Source: Cydia pomonella (Eukaryota; Arthropoda; Insecta; Lepidoptera; Tortricidae). From it: a DNA stretch of 64,000 nt. Below, in pieces: positions 44,282 through 56,400 of the stretch. A program made the translations under genes and the position numbers. Every line of letters starts with the position of its first letter. Position 1 is the stretch's first letter. The stretch spans positions 34,697,968 to 34,761,967 of the forward strand of contig NC_084704.1 of assembly GCF_033807575.1 (NCBI RefSeq), in the 5' to 3' direction. The notes beneath the pieces were generated by a model. The model was not told where the DNA came from and searched no databases. It saw nothing but the letters and a program-made list of their open reading frames with translations.

Positions 44282-46325
44282 CGACCGGTTTGGCCTAGTG
44301 GGTAGTGACCCTGCCTACGAAGCTGATGGTCCCGGGTTCAAATCCTGGTAAGGGCATGTATTCGTGTGATGAGCATGGATATTTTGTTCCTGAGTCATGG
44401 GTGTTTTCTATGTATTTAAGTATTTATAAATATTTATAGGGGAAGGTGGGGAGGGTCGATCCCTAGGGGACACTTGGTAATCTTCATTTCAAGTTTAATC
44501 AGACGTCATACAGTTTTTTACGCTAGCAACACTCATTAATTCGTTCCTAACTTCACGTTCTGTCATGGCGCCGTTTGGAACAAGTCAGTGGTTTGCAAGT
44601 GGCGGACTATGAAAAATTTGCTGCGTGCTTTATTTAATTTTCGTTAAGTTTTAACTGGATTTATTAAGTAAAATGTGATAGAAATGCTGTTAGTGAGTAT
44701 GATTATTCTATTTGTTGTTTATTGAAGTTTTAATTAATTTTGATTTCATTGAAATACGTGAACGTAAGTTTCGATCACGCCATGTTTTATAACCTGAGTC
44801 TCCCCAAGACTTCGACTTTTTCTTTGGGGGAGACATGATCCCGGGATCATGTCACCCCTAAGGGGATCAAGTTTACTTAGTAATGAACAAAACGTTTCAT
44901 AACGCTGTAATTTTTTATTGTTTTAGAAAATCATGCGTCAAAAATATACGACCAGAGTAGGTTAAAAACAAAGAATATTGATAGATATGGAAAGATTAAA
45001 AAATGCTGTATCAGAAGTATTAGCTGGAATTACCATTAAAGTGTTTAAAGCCAAATATTAACTTATTTTTGATGAAGACTGATTAATATAATATAGTTAA
45101 GTATTAGCTATTGTTGTTGATTATTACTTAGATGTTTAATTTCGCAAAATAGGCATTTCTAGACTGTTAAAACTTTTGAGATTATAGTTAGCTTGTTACT
45201 TGAGTCTCCAAATGTGGTAATGATAAATAAGAGCAATTTACAGTAATCATTATGATTGTTTGGAAGTTTGTTTATAAACTATTAAACTTTTTTTTTATTA
45301 TTCTACAGACAAGTGTACTTGTTAGAAGAAATTTTATGTTTGCTACTTCTTTTTGATTTTTTGATGGCGCAATAGTTATTTACGATACAAGTGCGAAAAA
45401 TAGGAAATTTTACACGAGTTACGAATTACCTATTCGCACATGTAGCCTACAACGTTTTACATTATATATGACCCTTTAAATTTTCGAGATAGTTACATAA
45501 TGTGCTAATTTACGCACTATGGGGGAAAAGTAGCACCATATGTACTGTAAAATTGATTACCAGTTTGGAGTTCTTTTTTCGAAAATATAACTAGTTTCTT
45601 CATAAAATTGAAAGATACGGATCATTATGTGTTTGATTTCTTAATAGATTAAATTCCTGTTGATCAACTCAATAAATTAACGTGAAATCAACCCTCAAAG
45701 TATGGCATTGTCACTTAAAATCTATTTACCATGTGTCCCCAAGCATGAGAGACTTGATCCCTTTCGCATCAAGACATCTTATTGGCGGAAATATAACTGC
45801 TAAGTATGGAAGATACAGTATATATATGTTCGTTGTGTGTTTACCTAATTCTAGATGCATTGCTAGTTCCGATTCGGGCTATATAATCTGTGAGAATCTG
45901 GTATGGGGAGGCACGGTAAAAATCTGTTTACCATGTGTCCCCAGAACCTGGGAGACTTGATCCCCCAGGATCAAGGCTCCCAAGCAGGGGTAAACATGTC
46001 TCCCTTATACAGGGGACACATGGTAAAAGTCTACATTATGGCATTTCTTTAAATAATGGTCTAAATTGTTGCACAATTCTGTTCTTATTCAAAGTATTCA
46101 TAAATAGATAAATTCTGAATCGTATGGTCTATAAAGCTTTTCAATACTGCTAATAGTTTAAAACATTTAGTCTAAAATCAAAAGGGGTGATCAACCCTCC
46201 CCAGTTTCCCCTATATTATATACATCGTTGTCTAAGTACCCTCAACACAAGCCTTATTGAGCTTACTGTGGGACTTAGTCAATTTGTGTAATAATGTTCT
46301 ATAATATTTATTTATTATTTATTTA
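44282..46325 (+). mobile_element. tRNA-headed SINE interrupted by a 1.77-kb TIR element
   Basis: The head at 44282 has an A-box-like GGCCTAGTGGGTAGTG and a B-box GGTTCAAATCC. The body breaks at 44438 and resumes at 46212 with ATCGTTGTCTAAGTACCC to 46325. Confidence 0.85.
44439..46211. mobile_element. 1773-bp TA-flanked element with GGGGAA...TTCCCC ends
   Basis: The left end GGGGAAGGTGGGGAGGGTCG and the right end (reverse) GGGGAAACTGGGGAGGGTTG are terminal inverted repeats. The SINE sequence it splits shows a TA duplication (44437-44438, 46212-46213), as in Tc1/mariner-type insertion. Internal motifs ACCATGTGTCCCC and GAGACTTGATCCC recur. The frame at 45682-45960 has no transposase motif, so the element is non-autonomous or decayed. 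Confidence 0.85.
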
Positions 46326-46345
46326 TTCACGGACGGGACAAATAG

Positions 46346-46760
46346 CGATCATACCTTCATGGCGGCAATTTCAGAAGAAAAGCTTACTTCCGCTTGGTTA
46401 GCTACATTTTATTTAATACTTTGGGAAATTTCCGCGAATTCCTTCGCTTGGAATAATTAGATGTAAAGGAACAAACAGTCATATTATTAAATTTAGCCAT
46501 TATTCAGCCATTATTAACATTTTATAAGAGTTTTTTTGTGTGAGTAAGGTACAGTTAAACCAATATACGTTGGCGGGGATTTTAATAGCCCAGACGGTGC
46601 ACGGGTTACCTATTTTAAACGTCAAACTTCTATGATATTTTGACGTTTGCTTTACACATGCATAATCTGGGCTAGCAAAATCGTTACCAACTTATTTTGG
46701 TCTGACTCGAGTTCCGTTTTTATGTGATTTATAATTGAATGTAAATAAATTTGACAGTCC
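46346..46760. repeat. Dispersed duplicate, copy B, split by a MITE
   Basis: Colinear with 42366-42620 but interrupted at about 46555-46710 by a small TIR element. Confidence 0.65.
46567..46707. mobile_element. About 140-bp MITE
   Basis: TTGGCGGGGATTTTAATAGC plus CCAG at the left faces CTGGGCTAGCAAAATCG plus TTACCAA at the right; CGTCAAACTTC and GACGTTTG pair inside. Confidence 0.75.
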
Positions 46761-46762
46761 AT

Positions 46763-46882
46763 ATCAAAAAAGGGACCTTATGGCGATCGGCGCTAACGTC
46801 GCATTGTCGCGTAGTGCCGCATTAGTATCGGCGCGTCTAATAATGGCGTAAGCGCCGACCGCCATAAGGTCCCTTTTGATTT
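46763..46882. mobile_element. MITE of the AAAAGGGACCTTA family, copy 2
   Basis: ATCAAAAAAGGGACCTTATGG faces CCATAAGGTCCCTTTTGAT with a GGCGCTAACGTC-type core. It is related to 39673-39820. Confidence 0.85.
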
Positions 46883-47404
46883 CGATTTTCACAAATGCTT
46901 CAAATAGAACAACCGGCATAAGATTAAGCAGAACTAAACAAATAAAAAATTGTTAAATATTAAATTGAAACTATTTTTCATTTAGTCATAGTATAATTAT
47001 ATGAGCTATACTACGCAGGTCACTTACTAACTATTAAGCAACCTTTACTAAAGGCGTGAATTGTACAGGTCATACTGAGAAACTTTTCCTATGGGACCTA
47101 ATTCCTATTGTAGGTCAGAAAAAAACATTCTGTGTAGACGAAGCCCGCAATACATTTTTGATATCGAACAACGGTCCATATGACTGAATCTTATCTGGCA
47201 CATCACATTGAAAGTTATCTCTTCTCCATACATATACATAGGACATTTCCATAGCCAATTGTTCAGACAATATTCACACCTCAGGGTGTGGCTAAACATA
47301 CCTAAATTACCCTGTATACATTATAATGAATAATTAAACTCACATCTAGCTGACGCACAGAAATATTGTTTTGAATGAACAAGTCTTCAAAGTAATCTTT
47401 TTCC

Positions 47405-47667
47405 TCTCGTTGTCCCGGCATTTTGCCACGGCTCATGGGAGCCTGGGGTCCGCTTGACAACTAATCCCAAGATTTGGCGTAGGCACTAATTTTTACGAAA
47501 GCGACTGCCATCTCACGATGTTTTCCTTCACCGAAAAGCGACTGGTAAATATCAAATGATATTTCATACATAAGTTCCGAAAAATTTATTGGTACGAGCC
47601 GGGGTTTGAACCCGCGACCTCCGGATTGCAAGTCGCACGCTCTTACCGCTAGGCCACCAGCGCTTCA
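47405..47667 (-). mobile_element. tRNA-headed SINE, second family
   Basis: The minus strand starts GGTGGCCTAGCGGTAAGAGC, then has GGGTTCAAACCCCGGC and the body GATATTTACCAGTCGCTTTT, GGTGAAGGAAAACATCGTGA. It is a SINE and not a functional tRNA: the body is far longer than a tRNA. Confidence 0.8.
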
Positions 47668-48071
47668 AAGTAATGTAAAGTAATGTAGATACCAAACTAG
47701 TTCATAAAAAGTGTACGAATCATTAAATACGGGCTCGCAAATGGCACAATTTATGGAATGGTATTTAGACACTAAGTACCATTGTAATAACAACGGATCT
47801 GGTCGTAAAGCTGCCTCCTTCCGGTTGTGAATCTTCAAATTTACAATAGTCGTTTGGCAGCGGAACCAAAGCCAAGCAGAGTTCATGAAACGGAAATCTA
47901 CACACTTATCTTCTCTCATATCGGCTATGTAAGGCAAAGTTTTCATGTTTTCAGCGTAGATATGTATAGCTATTCGCATGTACAGGGAGCAGCAATAGTT
48001 GAATCAGTAGCGTATGAATGCAAGCGCCAAAAGTATCTGCCAGGGATAACCTACGTTTCTAAATAGAAATT

Positions 48072-49110
48072 GACGACCGGTCTGGCCTAGTGGGTAGTGA
48101 CCCTGCCTGTGAAGCTGATGGTCCCGGGTTCAGATCTTGGTAAGAGCATATATTTCAAAGTCAAAGTCAAAATATTCTTTATTCAAATAGGCCTAGCAAC
48201 AAGCACTTTTAAATCGTCAAATTTTACAAATATCATCTTAATCTAAATATCAGAGCAAATTATTGATGCAGTTATTATTGTTCTAAAAAAAACATTGAAC
48301 TATTATAGATATGGTAAACCTAATAATAAGAATTTCACAAAAAGATCGTCAAACATCAAAATTGTATAAAAATACTAGTCTAGAACCTTTCTAGAATAAA
48401 ATCTAAATGTCAAAAAATACGGTATATATATACATTGAATTATCAATTTCATCATTAATAACATAACAATAAATAATTCATTCTTTACAATCACACTTAA
48501 TCCCACGGTGTTTCATCATTCATGTAGTCTTGTGTGCTATAATAGGCTTTAGAGATAAGCTTACGTTTTACATAATTTTTAAATTTACTAACAGACAATT
48601 CAGTTATAATATTAGGAAGTTTATTGTAAAATCTTACACAATGAATGAATGATTTCTTAATTTTATGGAGCCTAGTGAAGGGCACTGCGAGCTTATGCTT
48701 ATTTCTAGTATTAATATTATGTATTTCACAGTTTTTCTTAAAACTGGCAATGTTTTTATGTACATACAGAATATTCTCATAAATATATTGACAGTGCACT
48801 GTCATTATGTTAATGTCCTTAAACTTATCTCTAAGTGTGTCTCTATGGTACATTTTATATATTACACGAATAGCCCTCTTCTGCAGAACAAAAATGGTAT
48901 TTATCTCTGAAGCACTACCCCATAGAAAATTTGTGTGATGAACACGGATATTTTTCTGAGTCATGGGTGTTTCTATGTATTTCAGTATTTATAATATATT
49001 ATATATATATATATATCGTTGTTTAGGTACCTACAACACAAGCCTTATTGAGCTTACTGTGGGACTCAGTCAATTTGTGTAATAATGTCCTATAATATTT
49101 ATTTATTTAC
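48072..49110 (+). mobile_element. SINE split by an antisense LINE
   Basis: The head (48072-48150) and the middle/tail (48938-49110) belong to the same family as the SINE at 53505. A short ATTT flank occurs on both sides of the insert. Confidence 0.8.
48152..48937 (-). mobile_element. LINE ORF2 C-terminus and 3' UTR
   Basis: The minus-strand frame 48497-48964 (its N-terminal residues are SINE) has LWGSASEINTIFVLQKRAIR, NTRNKHKLAVP, FYNKLPNII and YYSTQDYMND (separate segments), typical of CR1/Daphne-type ORF2 ends. The 3' end carries short TTTGAC repeats. Confidence 0.82.
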
Positions 49111-49765
49111 TTGCACAGGCTGGTCTATCAAAATCGTTGCCAAGTTAGCTTGTATTTTATCTCAACAGTTTGCGTTCAAAAGTAACAACAACAATTTAAT
49201 TGTCCTTATTTCTTTTTGTTATGTTATTAGAGTAGATCATGAGTATTATATTCTTTGGAGTAGATACTCTTGATGCGTAGTCGATAATCTACTTTTGATG
49301 CTGACTGTACGTATAGTTAGAAAACTTTGTTCCGCGAAAAATAAAACGAGACACAGCGCGCCACCTATTGACGTGACAACACAACTTCTTAAACAACAAT
49401 GAATAGAGGGCAGCAGAGAGCTACAATTAATAATGACCAAGTTTTGAATTTAACTTTAAATTAGACGTAAGTACATCATTATGTTGTAAATTATTTGTGT
49501 TTTGATTCAGTTTTGTCATTTGACACAATGGTCTCGTAACGCTCTTTCTACACGCTCCTAAAATATTGATTTACGAATAAACATGTCGGCGTCTTAATTG
49601 CGCATGCTCGCACAAAAGGTTACCAGAGGGCTGTGAATCTCAAATCTAATTAGTTTTTATTTTTCATGTAAATAGTAGCCAAATGATAGACCCTATGTTT
49701 ATACAAAAACAACGAAAACCCTCAAACGCGTTCGAAGAGATCATTTAGTAAAAAGTGTCACAGAA
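49111..49765. promoter_or_regulatory. capu: capu 5' flank and probable 5' UTR
   Basis: No element or other gene is clear here. About 49500-49765 should hold the capu promoter or 5' UTR. No TATA box in a convincing position and no initiator can be fixed. Confidence 0.3.
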
Positions 49766-50489
49766 ATGGGTAATATTCAGGGAAACGAAAAACAAAGTAA
49801 GACAAGCAAGTCACCAGCGAAAGGGCGGAATTTTTTGAAAAACAGAAAATCACCGGGTAGGGACAGCAAGAAACATGGAAGGAAAAAGAGCGGCGGGAAG
49901 CGAGGGGCCGCCGATACGTTCGATAAAACGCCCGATTCCGATAATATTGAAGTGGAAGCGTCAGATAACGACATGCTCGAGTGCGCGTCGAAAACGGGAG
50001 GGAGCGCGGAGTCGGCGAGTCAGTCGGAGTTAACGGTGTCCAGGTGCGAGGAGCGGTCAGCGACCCGCGCGCCCTCCACGCCCGACTCAGTGCTCACGGA
50101 CCCGCTGGCGCCGCTCGCCGCCGTCGAAGTCAACCAGTGCTACTACTCGGCCGAGAGCAGCGCACACGACGACGCGCACACGCTCACTCCCATGCCTCAC
50201 GACGACGCGACCTCCTTGCTCGACTTAGACAAAGAAGAAAAATCTGACGTGTTCGATGACAGTGACAAGAGTGACAATGTTATGGGGTTGTCCGGCAGCC
50301 GCGGGGAGCGGCTGGAGCGGCTCACGCACGAGTGTGGGCACGAGTTCCGCGAGTTTCGGCTGAAGGCGGCGCCGGCGCAGTCCTCGTTCACGGTGTCGCG
50401 GCACCGGAAGGTGGAGCTGCAGCCCGCGCCGCCTGTGCCTGCCGTGCCCGATGCCGATCCCGACCCCGCGCTGGCCGTGCTCAATCATG
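49766..50489 (+). CDS. capu: capu coding exon 1
   Basis: 241 codons plus one base; donor CATG|GTTAGT. MGN start, basic residues 8-47 (KKHGRKKSGGKRG), then an acidic/serine-rich low-complexity region. GC-rich in its 3' half. The other open frames over it are shadows. Confidence 0.88.
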
Positions 50490-53400
50490 GTTAGTTCACG
50501 ACACTACGTTTGTTAACTCTTCATTGTACATAATACACACAAATAAATAGGCGGTTTTAAAAGTAAAGGCACATAGTTATTCAATGAATAAACACACAAA
50601 GTGTACCTTTCAAATTCGTAACATTGGCGGATGTATACAGTGATCAATGTGATCATGTAAACAAATCTGTTCATTCATCGTTTTGTGGCCATTTACGCGT
50701 CTTAAGTGATTTTCCGCGAGCGATTTTATAGGTACAACAATTAATATGATAACCATCAGTTATAACAGTACAATTTCCCACATTCAATGATCAAACATAG
50801 CTAAAATATGGGTACCTGCTCACTTATCAAATTGCTAACACGCAAAATGTTAGAGTGAAAAAGTAAACAAAACCTATTCAATTCTTTTTGTGGCCTTCAC
50901 AGCCAGTGAAATATTTACTGCAAATGATTTTCCAGCAATGTATTCCGTTTAGCTATGAATGATTCTTATCAGCACTTCAAACTCTGATTGACAAACTCAC
51001 AATGTCGAATTGAATTTCGCTTATCATAATCACTGTTTTTCGTTTAAACAGAACTTGCTCAGACCTATTTAAGACGAATTTCGTAGTCGCCTTTACATAC
51101 ATACAAAAGTAGTCCTTATTTTCCTTTCTGGATATGAACATTATTGAAAATATTTTGACAATAACTTATACTTCTATGAAAGATTATATAAATTAAATGG
51201 AAATCATCCACAGCTGTGCCCCTTCTATTATTTTTTAGGGTTCCGTAGCCAAATGGCAAAAAACGGAACCCTTATAGATTCGTCATGTCCGTCTGTCTGT
51301 CCGATTATGTCACAGCCACTTTTTTAATTATTGTAAGAGTTATTTCTTAAAATACTTAATAAAAAAATCACAGAAAGGGGCATAGCTGTGGTTAATGTAA
51401 ATAAAATCGCGTAAAACATTGATATAATGTTAATATTCAAAGAGGAAAATGAGGACTACGCTTGTATGAAAAAGCGTTCGTCCCCTTTCGGCGTGTGCAT
51501 TCAATGTAAATAAACAAAGAGAGAACTTGCTTGTAAGCGGCAAAACCAGTTTGTTGATGTCTGATGTTGCTTACAATACACTAAACAGTTATATTGTGTT
51601 TCCATTACGGCTCCTTTCTTACTGGAAACTTAACGTTCTTGTTCGCAATCACAATAAAGCAGTTTTTTTCGCAATTACGCGCTTGATTCCATTAAATCGT
51701 AATGTGCAAGTCAGGGAATGCATTAGCGATGTTTGCTTTTTGTACCTACTGAAATGAATCTTACAAATGTCTACTACGAGAAGGCCGTAAAGTATCTATT
51801 GGGTGTGTTGGGTGTTTTCTTTGTATTTAAGTATTTATAAATATTTATATATTATATATATCGTTGTCTAAGTACCCTCAACACAAGCCTTATTGAGCTT
51901 ACTGTGGGACTTAGTCAATTTGTGTAATAATGTCCTATAATATTTATTTATTTATTTATTTATATATATTGGGCGATCCTGGGGACCTCTATAATTTAAC
52001 ACCAGAAGCCGTCGATTGGTAGTGCGATCTCGATTTGGACAAGTCTATTTTTTATTTATATTATATTATATTATATGCCTACTATATGGAACGCTATACG
52101 ATTAAATAAATATTGTAGAGATTCGTAGTAATTTTAATCAATACACTTTATAAAACAAAGTTCCCCGCCGCATCTGTCTGTATGTTCGCGATAAACTCAG
52201 AAACTACTGAACGAATTTTCATGCGGTTTTCATTTATGAATAGAGTGATTCTTGAGAAAGTTTTTTAAGGTTTTGTGTAAACCGTGTGAAGCCGGGGCGG
52301 GCAGCGTAAGTTATAGGTGTTGCCTTCAGCGCCAAAATAAGCGGATCGCCCTACGCGTCAAAAGTATCTACATTATCTACCAGCTTAACACAAAAGAGAT
52401 ATTTATCTGTATATCGAAGAATTAGACTGTAACAAATACTTTTGATCGCAAACTGAAGAGGGTGCTTAGCCAACGAGCCAATCTTTAACGCTCCGTAGCG
52501 TAACGTAGGCATCTCTCTCTATCACTCTTCCATATTAATGCGACAGTGACAGTTGCGTTTCGTTCGCTACGGAGCGTCAACGATTGGCATGTTGACTACG
52601 CACCCAGATTGATTTCTTGTTGGAATAGTATTCCAGGGTTGCAGACACTTTTGGCGCGTTGTTTCATCTGCTGCTGCTAATATTCATGCATGACTATTGA
52701 CTACATAGAAATAGCTATAGGTAGTCTCTACTAAAAATACTATCAATATCAATTATACGGGTAGAGTCTGTGCGGAAAGAGAAGAGTCGTAGAATGTAGG
52801 TTCCCTTACATTCCACGACTGTTCTCTTTCCGCACAAACTCTAGCCAAGCGTGAACCCCTTGCACAAAACTTACTTGCATTTGAAGGAGTGTTTAAAGGC
52901 TTGACGCACATTCCTAAAATATCCAAATGATTTTTAAATTATCTAGTGTATTAAGTAGGTATCTAATGTAGGCCTCGATGTTATAACGGCCTCCTAGCCC
53001 AGTAGGTACTCTGCCTACGAAACAGGAGCTCCCAGGTTCAAATCCTGGTCGAGGGGCGTCGCGGATAGAATGCTTTAAGCGATCCCATGACGCTTCCCTA
53101 ACGGCAAAGCGGATGACACCGTAGGGGATGTTAGCAGGTATTCTCCTCCCCTCCTTCTGGCTAACAGAGAGAGTTACTGGAGAAGCAAGTCCCACATACC
53201 ACCCCCCCAATGGACTTCCCTTAGTGCGGGGGTGATAATGAGAAGTGTAAATGCATTTACCCCTGCGTCAAAAAAAAAGGTTCAAGTACATGAAATCCTG
53301 GTAAGGGAATTTATTACTATGTTCACAAATACTTGTTTCGTTATTTATTTATTATAAATATCGCCTAGTACTCACGACACAAGCCTTATTGAGGTAACTG

Positions 53401-56400
53401 TAGATTGTATATAACTTTCTTTACAGTATGATCATAAATAATACTCGTCTAGATATAATACATGTATAGAGTATATAGAGACAAATGGAAGGTAACTGGT
53501 AATTGACGACCTGTTTGGCCTAGTGGGTAGTGACCCTGCCTACGAAGCTGATGGTCCCGGGTTCAAATACTGGTAAGGGCATTTATTCGTGTGATGAGCA
53601 TGGATATTTGTTCCTGAGTCATGGGTGTTTTCTATGTATTTAAGTATTTATAAATATTTATATATTATATATATCTTTGTCTAAGTACCCTTAACACAAG
53701 CCTTATTGAGCTTACTGTGGGACTTAGTCAATTTGTGTAATAATGTCCTATAATGTTTATTTATTTATTTACTTATAGCACAGGTTTATACCTATTTTAA
53801 ATATCAGCGAAAGACTCTTGGACAATGCATCCTATGTAATATATTATAAGAAATTATGTATAAGGTGTAAACTTTTGAGCTTAATAAACTTATCTTATCT
53901 TAACTGTGGGGCTAGTTCGATGTGTGTAAAATTGATTGAGATCCCGTTTAGGGATAAGTTTATTTGTCTCTTTTGTTTTGGTCTGTTTGCAATAAAGTGA
54001 CATACATAATATATATTGATCACAATAGGTATTTCTTATTAATATTTATGTAAAAACGGCAGAAGCTTACTTACCCAAATTAAAAAGGATTTTTTTTTTT
54101 TTTTTAATTTATTTAGGATCACCAACAGACAATACATCAGAGAAAAAATAATCTGTAGCTTACATAATAACATTAAGGGTAGATGTTTGTCCAATTATAG
54201 GTAACCACAGCTTATAAATAAATGGCTACTCTCAACACTGTCTCAGAGGCGTAGCGAGGGGGGGGCTAGGGGGGCCATGGCCCCGGGCGGCACAAAAGAG
54301 GGGGCGGCAAAAACGGTATTTAAAAAAATATAAAATTAAGAAATCAATTTTTTCAAATCAAGCCATGAAACGAACTAACGCACCGCGGAAGCGAACGGCT
54401 CGGGGCGGGTGTGCGGGGGCGGCCAATCGCTACCGGAGTGCGTTCCAAATCACCGATGAGCTTACACGCTTGTCCGCTGGTTATAGGTATAACCTATAAC
54501 ACGCCTATAACCCTATATGACGTCACATCAAATTTAACACAGCGCCCTCTGCGAGCGATCTAAAGCCGGGCGCCCTCTGCGAGCGATCTAAAGCCGGGCG
54601 CCCTCGGTGCCATCATTCGTTCAAAAATAGTTGGGCGTAGCCCGATAAACGTGGCGCGATACGCGCGATTCAATGCCGGGCGCCTGCGCTGCGGGCGCTT
54701 TCGGCGCCCTCATGCAAAAGCATCGGGCGTAACCTGATGCATTGGGCGCTTTGCTGCTGTACAGAAGGCGCTCTGCCACATAAATAATGTAAAATTACTT
54801 TAATTTAATTTAAATTTGTCTATTTTTTGCTGGAGGCGAGAAGCGGCAACTTCGTTTAGCGCAGCGAGAGAAAAGTTGACGCTTTCCGCCCGGAGGGCAG
54901 AAAATAATTAAATACGAAATTATAACCCCATAAATAATAATTCAATGTAAGGCAGACTACTGAAAATCGCGCTCTAAAACGTATGTAATAAGAAAACATT
55001 CTCATCTGAACCTTTACCTGAAGAGGGAAGAATAGCGGTATTTTTTTCTATGAAATTACATTTCGGGAGAAAACGTTTTCCACTAACTAAATCTTAACAA
55101 ATCACTTTGATTTTGATGTCCATCGCTTCAGCATAATTTATTATAGGTTTATAGGTTTCGTTTTTTTTAAAGAATTATTCATTTATTGTTATCAAATTTT
55201 GAAAAAAAGGAAACCTATTAATTTAGTTTTTTCATTGTCTCAATAACATACTACAAAATCCTGGAGAATGGAAAATATTTAGAAGTGGAAAAACGTTTTA
55301 TCTTTTTGTATGGACGATCATGTGCTTTATACTTCCCTCTTAAAGCTTATGACCGTAGCAAATGACCACGGCTATCCTTTGAATATTTTTGTGAATATTG
55401 AATATACACAATGGGAACCCGACCGATGTTAAAAGTGTATTCTTGACCGCATGTTTAGAAACTAAAATGTCATACAAAGTTTTCTAAAATCGGTCTTGTT
55501 AAAGATAATGACAATTCTTGTGAAAATTCGTTTGTGTAATAACTCAGCGAAAAAACGCCTTTATGGCTGCGACAATGCCAGCACATTGTGGCCTTACTAA
55601 GACACATTAAAGTTTTAAAGGAAACTCGCAAAATTTTTGTGCAAATAATAAAAAACTACTATTTATTCGGTGTAAAGTTTTTGCCAACATGTAAAAATAA
55701 ATAACGTGTCGTGTGCAGAAAACACATACACACACTTTTTTTGCCGAATTTGATCAAAATACAAATATTTTTTTTTGCTCCTTAAGACAGTGGTTAAAAT
55801 CTGACGGGTTTCTCGTTCATACAGTGTAATTGTATACACTGTATGAACGTAATTCAATAAATTATGTTACATTGTATTTCTTTATGTAAAAGAATTAAAT
55901 ATACGCTGTGTGATTATTTCAGATGTTTTTTTTTCTTTTTTCATAAGTTTAAGAGCCAAATATTCAGTAGTCGAGTTTTAGTTTTTGAAGATATTTTTTG
56001 TATTTTACCTTTTCCAACTAACTTTGTCTTGTCTATTAACTACTTAGTGAGGTCACAAGTTTTACAAATAAAATGTTATAGAAAGCTTTTAATAAAAAAA
56101 GTTGGACATGATTTGAAAGCTTATTTTATACTGATAAAAATGCAATATATTTTTTTTATGTAAAGCTCGTCTTTATTTACTACTTGTTTACTTTGGGATT
56201 GTCGTTAGATGCGAATACACGCGAGATAAAATAAAATATAACTTCTTTTTCGAATATTACATATGTTTGAACCCGGATCCGTCCTTAAACTACGTCCAAA
56301 AGAGAGGTAAGGGCATTGTGAAAGTCATCTCGCTCTGTGTGGTAGGGCACAGAACAGCGGATGACATTCCAGAAAACCGCAACCAAATAAGACTAGACCC

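Noticed and set aside
45682..45960. Transposase of the 1.77-kb TA element
   Set aside because: No DDE/DDD or helix-turn-helix pattern is visible in the 92 codons, and it includes internal repeat sequence.
47595..47667. A functional tRNA gene on the minus strand
   Set aside because: A- and B-box-like sequences are present, but they lead into a long SINE body; the same holds for 44282, 48072, 52982, 53505, 58455, 59443 and 63024.
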